A DNA stretch of 61,693 nt from CAWUKT01 sp963923035 (GTDB lineage Bacteria; Bacteroidota; Bacteroidia; J057; JADKCL01). The first letter of the stretch is position 1; every line of letters starts with the position of its first letter. The stretch lies in the NCBI GenBank assembly GCA_963923035.1, contig CAWUKT010000038.1:1-61693 (forward strand), written 5' to 3'. The position numbers were made by a program, and so were the translations under genes. Under the pieces are notes generated by a model. That model worked only from the letters and a program-made list of their open reading frames with translations. It ran no database searches and was not told where the DNA came from. Below, piece after piece: positions 50,743 through 58,489 of the stretch.

Positions 50743-51513
50743 ATGAGACCTATTTTCCTGCTGTCCTCCCTCCTTCTCCTCCTCGGTCTTGCCGCGTGCA
50801 AAGCCCCGGATGTCACCCGCAAACAAGCGGATGTCGTCTCCCATGACATTTGGGATGGCTTGCTCAAGCAGCACGTTTCAGCCGATGGCTTTGTCGATTA
50901 CCAAGGATTCCTGGCCGACAGCAGCGATTTGCATACCTACCTCAACCTCCTGAGCGACAATCCGCCCGCGAAGAATTGGTCGAAAGGAGATGAAATGGCC
51001 TACTGGATCAATGCCTACAATGCCTTTACGGTAGCGATCATCGTGCGGAATTATCCGGTGAAGAGCATCAAGGACATTGGGCCGAAACGGACCATTCCGT
51101 TTGTGAATACGGTTTGGGACATCAAGTTTGTGCCGATTGGGGATGAGATGTTCGACCTGAACAACCTCGAACACGCGAAACTCCGCAAGCAATTTCACGA
51201 TCCGAGGATTCATTTTGCGGTGAATTGTGCGTCGTATAGCTGCCCGCCCTTGCGGGCGGAGGCGTACGTGGGCGACCGGCTGGACGCCCAGCTCGACGAA
51301 CAGGGCCAGGTCTTTGTGAACGATGGCTTCCGCAATATCGTGCAGGAGGACAAGCTCCAGCTGTCCAAAATCTTCTCCTGGTACGGAATGGATTTCAAAG
51401 ACAAGGACACCACGGTGAAGGACTGGATTCGGAAATACACGCAGACATCCTTTAAGGAGGATGCCGAGGTGGAATTCATTGAGTACGACTGGTCGCTCAA
51501 CGAGCAGAAGTAG
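50743..51513 (+). CDS. DUF547 domain lipoprotein
   Basis: The protein is 256 aa with a lipobox LLGLAAC, Cys about residue 19. DUF547 motifs are YWINAYNAFTVAIIVRNYP near 86-104 and HFAVNCASYSCPPLRAEAY near 157-175. The family lacks a confirmed function. A TATCTTTG box at 50718-50725 sits near the start, but the nearest TTG is 25 bp upstream, so that promoter is uncertain. Its stop abuts the stop of the convergent hydrolase gene with no spacer. Confidence 0.9.
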   Translation: MRPIFLLSSLLLLLGLAACKAPDVTRKQADVVSHDIWDGLLKQHVSADGFVDYQGFLADSSDLHTYLNLLSDNPPAKNWSKGDEMAYWINAYNAFTVAIIVRNYPVKSIKDIGPKRTIPFVNTVWDIKFVPIGDEMFDLNNLEHAKLRKQFHDPRIHFAVNCASYSCPPLRAEAYVGDRLDAQLDEQGQVFVNDGFRNIVQEDKLQLSKIFSWYGMDFKDKDTTVKDWIRKYTQTSFKEDAEVEFIEYDWSLNEQK

Positions 51514-52902
51514 CTATTCCCGCAAGAAACCGTATTTGCGCAGGAAATCAACCATTTCCTGCTGGGCTCCGGCCGCGACCCGGTCGGCTTTGAGGTAGTA
51601 GTTGAAGCCCTGGAAGCCTTCCACATAGGGCAGGCGACGGACGGAATAGCCGTGCTCCATGCCATGACCGGCCCCGGGAATGGTCACGATGCGGTAGTTG
51701 TCTTTGTTGGCGGCGGAAAAAATCTCCACATAGCGGTCGACGTTTTCCTGTACCGGAACGATGAAATCCGTTTCCCCGAGGATGGCGAGGAAGGGTCCTT
51801 CAAACTTGGAAAGGGCTTCACGCGGGTCGTAGGCGTGGCGCTGGACCCACAGATTTTTGTAGCCTTCGAGGTCGGCAGGAATGTCGGAATCTTCCAATAC
51901 ATCGATCCAGCCCCGGGTTTTGGCCTCTTCCAAAAAGCCCATCATGAGGTCCAGGTTCTTCTTGTTGGGCTTGGCAAACATCAACTTGGTATAGGCGACC
52001 GATTGCTCGACGGCGACTTCATCCAATCCCAATTCGTTGGCGACGTATTCCTTGGCGCAGCCTACTTGTTGCTCCTTGACCGTCGTGGAAGGCGTGACGG
52101 AGCCAATCATGAATGCAAAGGGCTTCTTTTTGGCCAGCAATGAGGCGTAGGGTGCGACCCACCCGCCAGCGGAAAACGCGACCGTCCCGACTTGGTCGGG
52201 GTTGACATTGCCCATTTTCCTGACCTGCTTGACCACTTTTTCCAAATCCTCGGCCAGTTCCTGGACCGTCGTCAGGTCACAGTCCACCCCAGTTCCGTCT
52301 GATCCGCGCTTGTCATAGGTCACCGTGGCAATTCCATACCGCGCCAATCCCCGGGCCCGGTCTTCGAGGAAATAGCCGGGTCCACAGCCCCGACCGCTCA
52401 CCATGACGGCACAGGCCATGGGACCGCTGACTCCCTCGGGATAGAAAATGGCCCCGGGTACCTTGATATCTCCCAGATCAAATTCTACTTCCTTCTTCTC
52501 CACCTTGCGGACCGAAGGCTCGGGAACCTTTTTGAAGTGGACGGCCAGCGGGGGCGTTCCTTCTCCGATCGTGCCCACCATCTCTGTATATAAGGTATCG
52601 AGGAGCACAGTCGCTTTGCCGAGGTAGACACTGAAGTTCAGGACAGGCCCCTTCCGCTCGATATAGCTCGTCACACCATCATAATAGGCCCATTCGGGGA
52701 CATTGGAGAAGATGAACAGGCTGTCGTCGCGGGAGAAAATACGGGCGTCGAAGTGGGTCAGGCTGGTTCCGCCCCAGATCGCGGCCCCTCTCCAATTGCC
52801 TTCGAGGTAATTGTGGCGGACGACCTTGTCATTGTTCTGGCCGTACAGCCCTTGTACCATTGCCATCATCAAGGCGAGTGCGACCCATCGTATTGATCTC
52901 AT
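51514..52902 (-). CDS. secreted alpha/beta hydrolase
   Basis: The protein is 462 aa with a signal peptide ending near LYGQ (residue 22). Residues 25-140 are a beta-rich N-terminal region. The hydrolase domain includes GAIFYPEGVSGPMACAVMV, TYDKRGSDGTG, the nucleophile elbow VAFSAGGWVAP (Ser near 241; Phe-Ser-Ala-Gly-Gly rather than GxSxG), an acid-loop Asp in LGETDFIVPV near 388, and His in GAGHGMEHGYS near 415. The fold fits the dienelactone hydrolase / prolyl oligopeptidase-like group. Substrate unknown. Confidence 0.82.
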   Translation of the reverse strand: MRSIRWVALALMMAMVQGLYGQNNDKVVRHNYLEGNWRGAAIWGGTSLTHFDARIFSRDDSLFIFSNVPEWAYYDGVTSYIERKGPVLNFSVYLGKATVLLDTLYTEMVGTIGEGTPPLAVHFKKVPEPSVRKVEKKEVEFDLGDIKVPGAIFYPEGVSGPMACAVMVSGRGCGPGYFLEDRARGLARYGIATVTYDKRGSDGTGVDCDLTTVQELAEDLEKVVKQVRKMGNVNPDQVGTVAFSAGGWVAPYASLLAKKKPFAFMIGSVTPSTTVKEQQVGCAKEYVANELGLDEVAVEQSVAYTKLMFAKPNKKNLDLMMGFLEEAKTRGWIDVLEDSDIPADLEGYKNLWVQRHAYDPREALSKFEGPFLAILGETDFIVPVQENVDRYVEIFSAANKDNYRIVTIPGAGHGMEHGYSVRRLPYVEGFQGFNYYLKADRVAAGAQQEMVDFLRKYGFLRE

Positions 52903-53387
52903 AGGGATATTTATTGTGCTTAACTGATTCGACTAATCCAATAAATTACAATTCGGGGCCCCCATTTCAAAATTAGGTGCTTCTCTATTTTGCCCCATTT
53001 TTGTTTTCATTCGACTCTCTCCCGTTTTCCATTTCCCTTTTTCCCCTCAATTGAACCTTCCAATTGTTCCATGCCTCCTTGAAGTCGAATGGGCTGGTTT
53101 CAAACTCATTTTTCCCACACACTCCCCTTTTATTCATCCTCCACCGCCTCCGTGAAATGCCCAATCTACCCTGTCGCCCCTATCTTCTGAACATCCCCTT
53201 GGGAATCAAAGGCGAATTGGCCTGCCCAAAGCCTGAGCCGGGAGAACTATCCACATTTTGCCCCCGGGTGTCCACTGAAATGGAAGGGCTTAGGCCTATA
53301 ATTTTTCTACAAAAAGGATTGACCGAAACGAAATTAGCTGTATCTTTGCATCTCGATTTTGACCAGACATTAGATTATCTGAAGACA
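52903..53387. other. 485-bp intergenic region before rplS
   Basis: Only the rplS promoter (53319-53348) was identified. Short plus-strand frames upstream of rplS (from 53064) have no coding character and run into rplS in frame; they are not part of the ribosomal protein. No RNA gene seen. Confidence 0.6.
53319..53348 (+). promoter_or_regulatory. Bacteroidota-type promoter of rplS
   Basis: TTG 53319-53321, 19-bp spacer, TATCTTTG 53341-53348. The same core box as the tRNA-Ala promoter. Start codon 40 bp downstream. Confidence 0.88.
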
Positions 53388-53732
53388 ATGAAAAATCTGA
53401 TAGACCTAGTAGAAGCAGAGTACCGCCGGGACGATTATCCTGAATTCGGAGCCGGGGACACGGTAGAGGTAAAGGTACTCATCAAAGAAGGCGACAAAGA
53501 ACGTACTCAGTTGTTCAAAGGCGTGGTCATCCAGCGCCGGGGCGAAGGCGCAAACGCCACTTTCACGGTGCGGAAAATCTCCGGTAACACCGGCGTTGAG
53601 CGTATCTTCCCGATGAGCTCTCCCAACATTGAGAGCATCAAAGTAGCCAAGTACGGTGTGGTTCGTCGCGCCAAAATCTTCTACCTGCGTGAGCGCAGTG
53701 GTAAGTCCGCTCGTATTCGCGAACGTCGCTAG
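53388..53732 (+). CDS. rplS: 50S ribosomal protein L19
   Basis: The protein is 114 aa from the ATG at 53388 (MKNLIDLVEAEYRRDDYPEF), the expected length. It carries FGAGDTVEVKVLIKEGDKE, LFKGVVIQRRGEGANATFTV, KISGNTGVERIFPMSSPNI and ESIKVAKYGVVRRAKIFYLR, all conserved L19 segments. It binds 23S rRNA at the interface between the subunits. The longer frame from 53064 is not supported. An intrinsic terminator follows. Confidence 0.98.
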   Translation: MKNLIDLVEAEYRRDDYPEFGAGDTVEVKVLIKEGDKERTQLFKGVVIQRRGEGANATFTVRKISGNTGVERIFPMSSPNIESIKVAKYGVVRRAKIFYLRERSGKSARIRERR

Positions 53733-53761
53733 GTCACAGATTCATAACATATACACATTTT

Positions 53762-53786
53762 CAGGCGCCCGATGGCGCCTGCTTTT
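53762..53786 (+). terminator. intrinsic terminator of rplS
   Basis: CAGGCGCC, loop CGAT, GGCGCCTG, then CTTTTG. A perfect 8-bp stem 29 bp after the stop. Confidence 0.85.
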
Positions 53787-53864
53787 GTTTTGGAGCCTTT
53801 TGATAAGAATTTTCTGTTTCGTAATTTTCAGAAAATCCAGCTTAAAAAATTGAACGTCCTTATA

Positions 53865-55985
53865 ATGAGAAAGCTGACAGTAGTTTTGACTCTGGCGATC
53901 TTGTTTGGGGGCTTACCCGTGCAGGCTGAAAAGAACCGGCCAGCTAAAAAAGCGTATCGAAAAGGTAGACATTATCTCAAACGTCACGATTATATTCGTT
54001 CGATCCCCTTTTTCAAGGAAGCCACCAACCTAGATCCCGAAAATGCCTGGTACCATTTCCTGCTGGGTAAAGCGCAGTTTGAGGGTGATCGGCCAACATT
54101 GGCCAAGGATGCATTGATGCGGGCCTATAACCTGGACGGTTCTGTCCACGAAGACCTCCCCTTTTATCTTTCCCGGGCCCTCCACTCCAACATGGCATTT
54201 GAAGATGCCCTGATCTTCTACCAATCGGACCTGTCCCGCTACGAAGAAGGCTCGGAAGAGTATATCGATACCGAGATGCGGATCGCGCAGTGCAAGAATG
54301 GTTCCTCCGTAATGGAAATGACTGAGTTGTACAAGGTGGACAACCTTGGGGATTACGTCAATACGCCCTACCCGGAGTATGCGGCGACCTTCTCCAATGA
54401 CTATTCCTACATGATCTTCACCTCCCGCCGGCCCCGCAAGATCAAGCACCAGGCCAAGCGGCGGTACCATGTCCTTGACATCAACGAAGAGGTGTACGAG
54501 GCGGAGAAAGTAGAAGGGGTTTGGAAAAAGACCAAGCTCTTCAGCCGTCCCATCCCCAAGTCCATTCACGATGCTTCCGTGGCCATCTCCGAAGATGGCA
54601 AGACCTTGTACTATTACCTGGCCCGCAACGGCGGTGACATCTACATTTCCAATCAGGAAGATGGAAAATGGTCCAAAAAAGAGAGCATTGGTGAGACCAT
54701 CAATACGGATGATTACAACGAACCCCACGCCGTCATTGCCGACGGCGGCAATATGATCCTCTTCGTGAGCGACCGCCCCGATGGCAAAGGCCTCAAGGAC
54801 CTGTATGTGGCCTACAAAGAAGGTGACAGCTGGGGCGAGGCCCAAAACATCGAAGTCCTCAATACCGAATACGACGAAGATGGTCCGTTCCTGTCCGCCG
54901 ATGGCAAGACCCTTTATTTTGCCAGCCGCGGCCACAACAGCATGGGCGGCTACGACCTCTTCAAATCTACCCGCATGGGCGATTCCTGGTCCAAGCCCGT
55001 CAACCTCGGCTACCCCATCAACAGTGTGGGCGACGACATCTACTATGTCGAAGAGCAAGGTGGCGAAGGCTTCTTTTATTCCAGCGACCGGCCCGGAGGA
55101 TTCGGGGAAAAAGACATTTACTACGCCTATCCCTATATCCCCGAGGAAACCTCGACCATTGTGGCAGGAACCGTCCTCGATCGGACCACCATGGAGCCGG
55201 TGGAAGCTGAAGTCCGCCTGAAGCGGGAAGGAAGCGACGAAGTCCTGGAAACGACCCAGACGAAACCGGATGGCTCGTATCAGTTTCTGCTTCCCGAATG
55301 CGGAGAAGAATATACCATTGATGTCAAGGTGGACGGCGCCGGCAAGCCGGTGGTTGAAACTGGAAAATACAATGTCGTGACGGGTTTCCTCAAGGATGCC
55401 CTGACAGGTAAGCCTTTGGACGGCGTCGTTGAACTGATCGATCCGGAGACGGACCAGGTCATTGAACGGGCCAAGGTCAATCCCGAAACCGGGAACTATA
55501 TGCTCCCGGTAGTCAGTGGCCAGAAGTACCTCCTCAGCGTCAATTCCAATGAATACCTCCCCTATTACGAGGAATTCAGCGTTTCGCCCACCGGAGAAGT
55601 ATTGGCCCATTCCCACGAAGTTGGCCTCCAGAAGAAGACCGAAGCCAATAAGTTGGTGATCACCTGGCAGTTCTTCGAATACGACCGGGACGTGATTCAG
55701 CGCCGGTATTTGAAGGACCTGGACAATGTAGTTGAGGTGATGAACAAGGTGCCTGAAGTTCGCCTGAATGTGGTCGGTCATACCGATGGAGATGGATCCG
55801 ACTCCTATAACCAAGCCCTCTCTGAGCGCCGGGCAGCCGCAGTGGCCAAGTACCTTACCGACAATGGCATCGAACCCAGCCGCCTGAATATCGTAGGCAT
55901 GGGAGAGACCATGCCGATTTACGACAACAGCAATGACGATACGAAGAAGTGGAATCGGCGGGTGGAACTGTTCATCATCAACTGA
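53865..55985 (+). CDS. PorE-like TPR-PD40-CRD-OmpA protein, copy 1
   Basis: The protein is 706 aa from the ATG at 53865 (MRKLTVVLTLAILFGGLPVQA). TPR helices lie at about 25-130 (DYIRSIPFFKEATNLDPEN), and PD40 propeller blades at about 160-420 (YPEYAATFSNDYSYMIFTSR; GFGEKDIYYAYPYIP). Two CRD-like beta domains span about 425-580 (VAGTVLDRTTMEPVEAEVR; TGFLKDALTGKPLDG). The OmpA C-terminal domain is about 590-705 (VVGHTDGDGSDSYNQALSER), with peptidoglycan-binding Asp and Arg. This is the domain order of PorE (Porphyromonas PG1058), a T9SS component that links the outer-membrane complex to peptidoglycan. Whether this is the true PorE or a paralogue cannot be told. Confidence 0.9.
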   Translation: MRKLTVVLTLAILFGGLPVQAEKNRPAKKAYRKGRHYLKRHDYIRSIPFFKEATNLDPENAWYHFLLGKAQFEGDRPTLAKDALMRAYNLDGSVHEDLPFYLSRALHSNMAFEDALIFYQSDLSRYEEGSEEYIDTEMRIAQCKNGSSVMEMTELYKVDNLGDYVNTPYPEYAATFSNDYSYMIFTSRRPRKIKHQAKRRYHVLDINEEVYEAEKVEGVWKKTKLFSRPIPKSIHDASVAISEDGKTLYYYLARNGGDIYISNQEDGKWSKKESIGETINTDDYNEPHAVIADGGNMILFVSDRPDGKGLKDLYVAYKEGDSWGEAQNIEVLNTEYDEDGPFLSADGKTLYFASRGHNSMGGYDLFKSTRMGDSWSKPVNLGYPINSVGDDIYYVEEQGGEGFFYSSDRPGGFGEKDIYYAYPYIPEETSTIVAGTVLDRTTMEPVEAEVRLKREGSDEVLETTQTKPDGSYQFLLPECGEEYTIDVKVDGAGKPVVETGKYNVVTGFLKDALTGKPLDGVVELIDPETDQVIERAKVNPETGNYMLPVVSGQKYLLSVNSNEYLPYYEEFSVSPTGEVLAHSHEVGLQKKTEANKLVITWQFFEYDRDVIQRRYLKDLDNVVEVMNKVPEVRLNVVGHTDGDGSDSYNQALSERRAAAVAKYLTDNGIEPSRLNIVGMGETMPIYDNSNDDTKKWNRRVELFIIN

Positions 55986-56030
55986 TGCCATGAACTGCTA
56001 CTTTAGATACCTACATAGAATTGACTAGCA

Positions 56031-57983
56031 ATGAAGAGAATATGGATTTTTTTAGGAGTGGTTTTGGTTCTGGCCGGAACCACTTCTGCTTTTGGACAGA
56101 CGGAGAAGAAGGCCCTGCGGAATGCAGACAAGCACCTGGGCTTTGATGAGTACAAACAGGCAATTCCTTTTCTGAAGGAGGCCGTCGGCTACAATCCGAG
56201 CAATGCCTATTCGCAGTATATGCTGGGGATGTCCTTGTTCAAGGTCTACCGCAAGGCCGAAGCCCTGACCCACCTGGAGAAGGCCAATTCGCTGAATCCG
56301 CAGGTGTCGGAGCTGCTTCCGTGGTACTATGCCCGCTCTCTCCACTATACCCTGGAGTTTGACAAGGCGATTGTCCAGTACCAGAAAGCCTTGACCAAGT
56401 TTCGGGAAAAGGACAAGGAATACCGGGAAATCCAAATGGCCATTCAGCACTGCCAGTACGGCAAAAAGGCCATCCAGGAGCCGATTCCCGCCAAGATTGT
56501 CAATGTCGGTCCGCCGATCAATACGCAGTACGCCGAGCACAGCCCGGTGATCAATGCTGACGAGTCGGTGATGGCCTATACCACGGTCTACCCCTCGAAT
56601 GAGGGGTGCAAAGGCGATCCGATGTGCTTCCTGGAAGACATCTATATTGTCGAGAAGAAAGGCGAGAAATGGGCCAAGCCCCGCTCCATTGACGAAGTCA
56701 ATACGGCCAACCACGATGCGACCATCGGCCTGTCGCCTGACGGGCAGAAGATGTTCATCTACAAGAACCCGCCTGGCAGCGGCGACATCTTCATCAGCGA
56801 ACTGAAAGGCGACAAGTGGTCCAAGCCTGAGGCCATGGACTCCCCCATCAATACCAAGTACTGGGAAGAAGTCGTCTCCATTGCGCCGGATGGCCGGACG
56901 ATCTACTTTACTTCCGAACGGGAAGTCGAAGGCAGCCAGGGCGGCTCGGACATCTATATGTCCCACATGAATGAGGAAGGCGAGTGGAGCGAGCCGAAGA
57001 ACCTGAAAGAGCTCAATACGCCGTTCGAAGAACGCTCTCCCTTTATCCACCCGAATGGCGTGGAGCTGTACTTCAGCACCAACGGGCGCCGGGATTGCAT
57101 CGGCGGATTTGACATCTTCGTCTCCGAGCTTCAGGAGGACGGCTCGTGGTCCGCTCCCCGCAATATTGGCTATCCCATCAATACCCCCGACGACGACATC
57201 TACTTCGTGTTCAGTGCCGATCAGAAGACCGGCTACTACGCCAGCGCCAAGGAAGGTGGTTATGGAGACAAAGACATCTACCGGATTGAGATTCAGGAGC
57301 CTGAGCCTGTCGTGGCCGTGGTGGAGGAAGAAAAGCCGGAACCCGCTCCGGTCAAAAACGCCCTGACCATCCTGAAAGGGGTGATCCGCGATGCCAAGAC
57401 CCAGGAGCCGCTGGAAGCGGATATCCAGGTCATCGACAACGAACAAGATGTGGTTGTGGCCAACTTTTCCTCGAACTCTGCTTCGGGTAAGTACCTGGTG
57501 ACCTTGCCTTCCGGCAAGAACTACGGTATTCGAGTGGAAAATGAAGACTACCTCTTTAAGTCCGTGAATGTCAACATTCCCAAATCGGATGGCTTCCAGG
57601 AAATCATCAAAGATGTGGACCTGGACAAGATCGAAATTGGCAAGGCCATTGTCCTGAACAATATCTTCTACGATTACGACAAAGCCACCCTGCGGCCCGA
57701 GTCCCGGGCCGAGCTGGAGCGCTTGCACCAGCTGATGACGGACAATCCGAAGATGAAGATTGAGATTGGTGGGCACACCGATGGCGATGGGAGTGATACC
57801 TATAACCAGAACCTGTCCGAGCGGCGGGCCCAGTCGGTGGTGAACTACCTGGTGGAAAAAGGTATCCCGGTGTCTCGCCTGGTCTTCAAAGGCTACGGTG
57901 AGAAGGCGCCGATTGCCCCGAACGATACTCCGGAAAACAAGCAGAAGAATCGGCGAACAGAGCTGAAGATTCTCGAGAAATAG
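56031..57983 (+). CDS. PorE-like TPR-PD40-CRD-OmpA protein, copy 2
   Basis: The protein is 650 aa with a signal peptide at about 1-23 (FGQ). TPR helices at 25-130 are followed by PD40 blades at about 170-420 (GLSPDGQKMFIYKNPPGSG; SPFIHPNGVELYFSTNGRR). One CRD-like domain covers about 445-530 (LKGVIRDAKTQEPLEAD), and OmpA about 540-650 (EIGGHTDGDGSDTYNQNLSE). The gene begins 45 bp after copy 1 and has the same organisation, so the two arose by duplication. A strong terminator follows, which separates it from copy 3. Likely periplasmic, anchored to peptidoglycan. Confidence 0.9.
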   Translation: MKRIWIFLGVVLVLAGTTSAFGQTEKKALRNADKHLGFDEYKQAIPFLKEAVGYNPSNAYSQYMLGMSLFKVYRKAEALTHLEKANSLNPQVSELLPWYYARSLHYTLEFDKAIVQYQKALTKFREKDKEYREIQMAIQHCQYGKKAIQEPIPAKIVNVGPPINTQYAEHSPVINADESVMAYTTVYPSNEGCKGDPMCFLEDIYIVEKKGEKWAKPRSIDEVNTANHDATIGLSPDGQKMFIYKNPPGSGDIFISELKGDKWSKPEAMDSPINTKYWEEVVSIAPDGRTIYFTSEREVEGSQGGSDIYMSHMNEEGEWSEPKNLKELNTPFEERSPFIHPNGVELYFSTNGRRDCIGGFDIFVSELQEDGSWSAPRNIGYPINTPDDDIYFVFSADQKTGYYASAKEGGYGDKDIYRIEIQEPEPVVAVVEEEKPEPAPVKNALTILKGVIRDAKTQEPLEADIQVIDNEQDVVVANFSSNSASGKYLVTLPSGKNYGIRVENEDYLFKSVNVNIPKSDGFQEIIKDVDLDKIEIGKAIVLNNIFYDYDKATLRPESRAELERLHQLMTDNPKMKIEIGGHTDGDGSDTYNQNLSERRAQSVVNYLVEKGIPVSRLVFKGYGEKAPIAPNDTPENKQKNRRTELKILEK

Positions 57984-58010
57984 GCGACGAATGTTGCCCC
58001 ATGCTCTACG

Positions 58011-58036
58011 AACTCCGCCTCAGGCGGAGTTTTTTT
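58011..58036 (+). terminator. intrinsic terminator
   Basis: AACTCCGCC, loop TCA, GGCGGAGTT followed by T. A nine-bp stem, 28 bp after the stop of copy 2. Confidence 0.9.
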
Positions 58037-58190
58037 ATGCCTCGTACCGGCCTCTATTGAATCGAGAGGCCGATTTGATATTTTTTTCATTTTTTTTTGA
58101 ATTCACCCTCCCAAACCCAATCCTTTACATGAGACCAAGCCTCCTAAGCATTTGGTTAACAATTCATAAACCTTAAGCACTTAAAGTAAA

Positions 58191-58441
58191 ATATCCACAA
58201 AAGACCTAAATAAATGTCCTTAAGATTGGAATTCAATCAAACCTTTGATTATCCACATATCAACATCCTATTTTTCAAAGACTTAGGCTTCCCATATCCA
58301 GGCAATAAAGGCACCCAACAGCTAAATTTGATCTTTTTGATAAAGTCGTAACTTTGAAACTGAAATTATCAACATATCCACAGCTGGTGATTTTCGGGCT
58401 TTCCAGCCGCAATGCAGACAATTTTTAGCCGGATATACACA
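58191..58441 (+). other. cluster of DnaA-box-like sites (possible replication origin element or leader)
   Basis: TTATCCACA at 58249-58257 is an exact DnaA box; ATATCCACA occurs at 58191-58199 and 58374-58382 (one mismatch each), and ATATACACA at 58433-58441 (two mismatches), all in the same orientation within 251 bp of AT-rich DNA. The region is otherwise the leader of the following gene. Confidence 0.35.
58327..58356 (+). promoter_or_regulatory. Bacteroidota-type promoter of the double-OmpA gene
   Basis: TTTG 58327-58330, 18-bp spacer, TAACTTTG 58349-58356. It predicts a leader of about 125 nt before the ATG at 58490. Confidence 0.7.
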
Positions 58442-58489
58442 GCAATGTGTGCTAAGAATTAAGCAATTAGTCCCTCAAATCCTCGTATT

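Larger units (their letters stand above)
57984..58489. other. 506-bp AT-rich intergenic region
   Basis: Holds the terminator of copy 2 (58011-58036), DnaA-box-like sites (58191-58441) and the promoter-like pair of the next gene (58327-58356). No ORF or RNA gene seen. The composition is clearly more AT-rich than the rest of the window. Confidence 0.7.

Noticed and set aside
53064..53387. N-terminal extension of L19 to 53064
   Set aside because: L19 starts at 53388 with the expected length; the promoter at 53319-53348 lies inside the extension.
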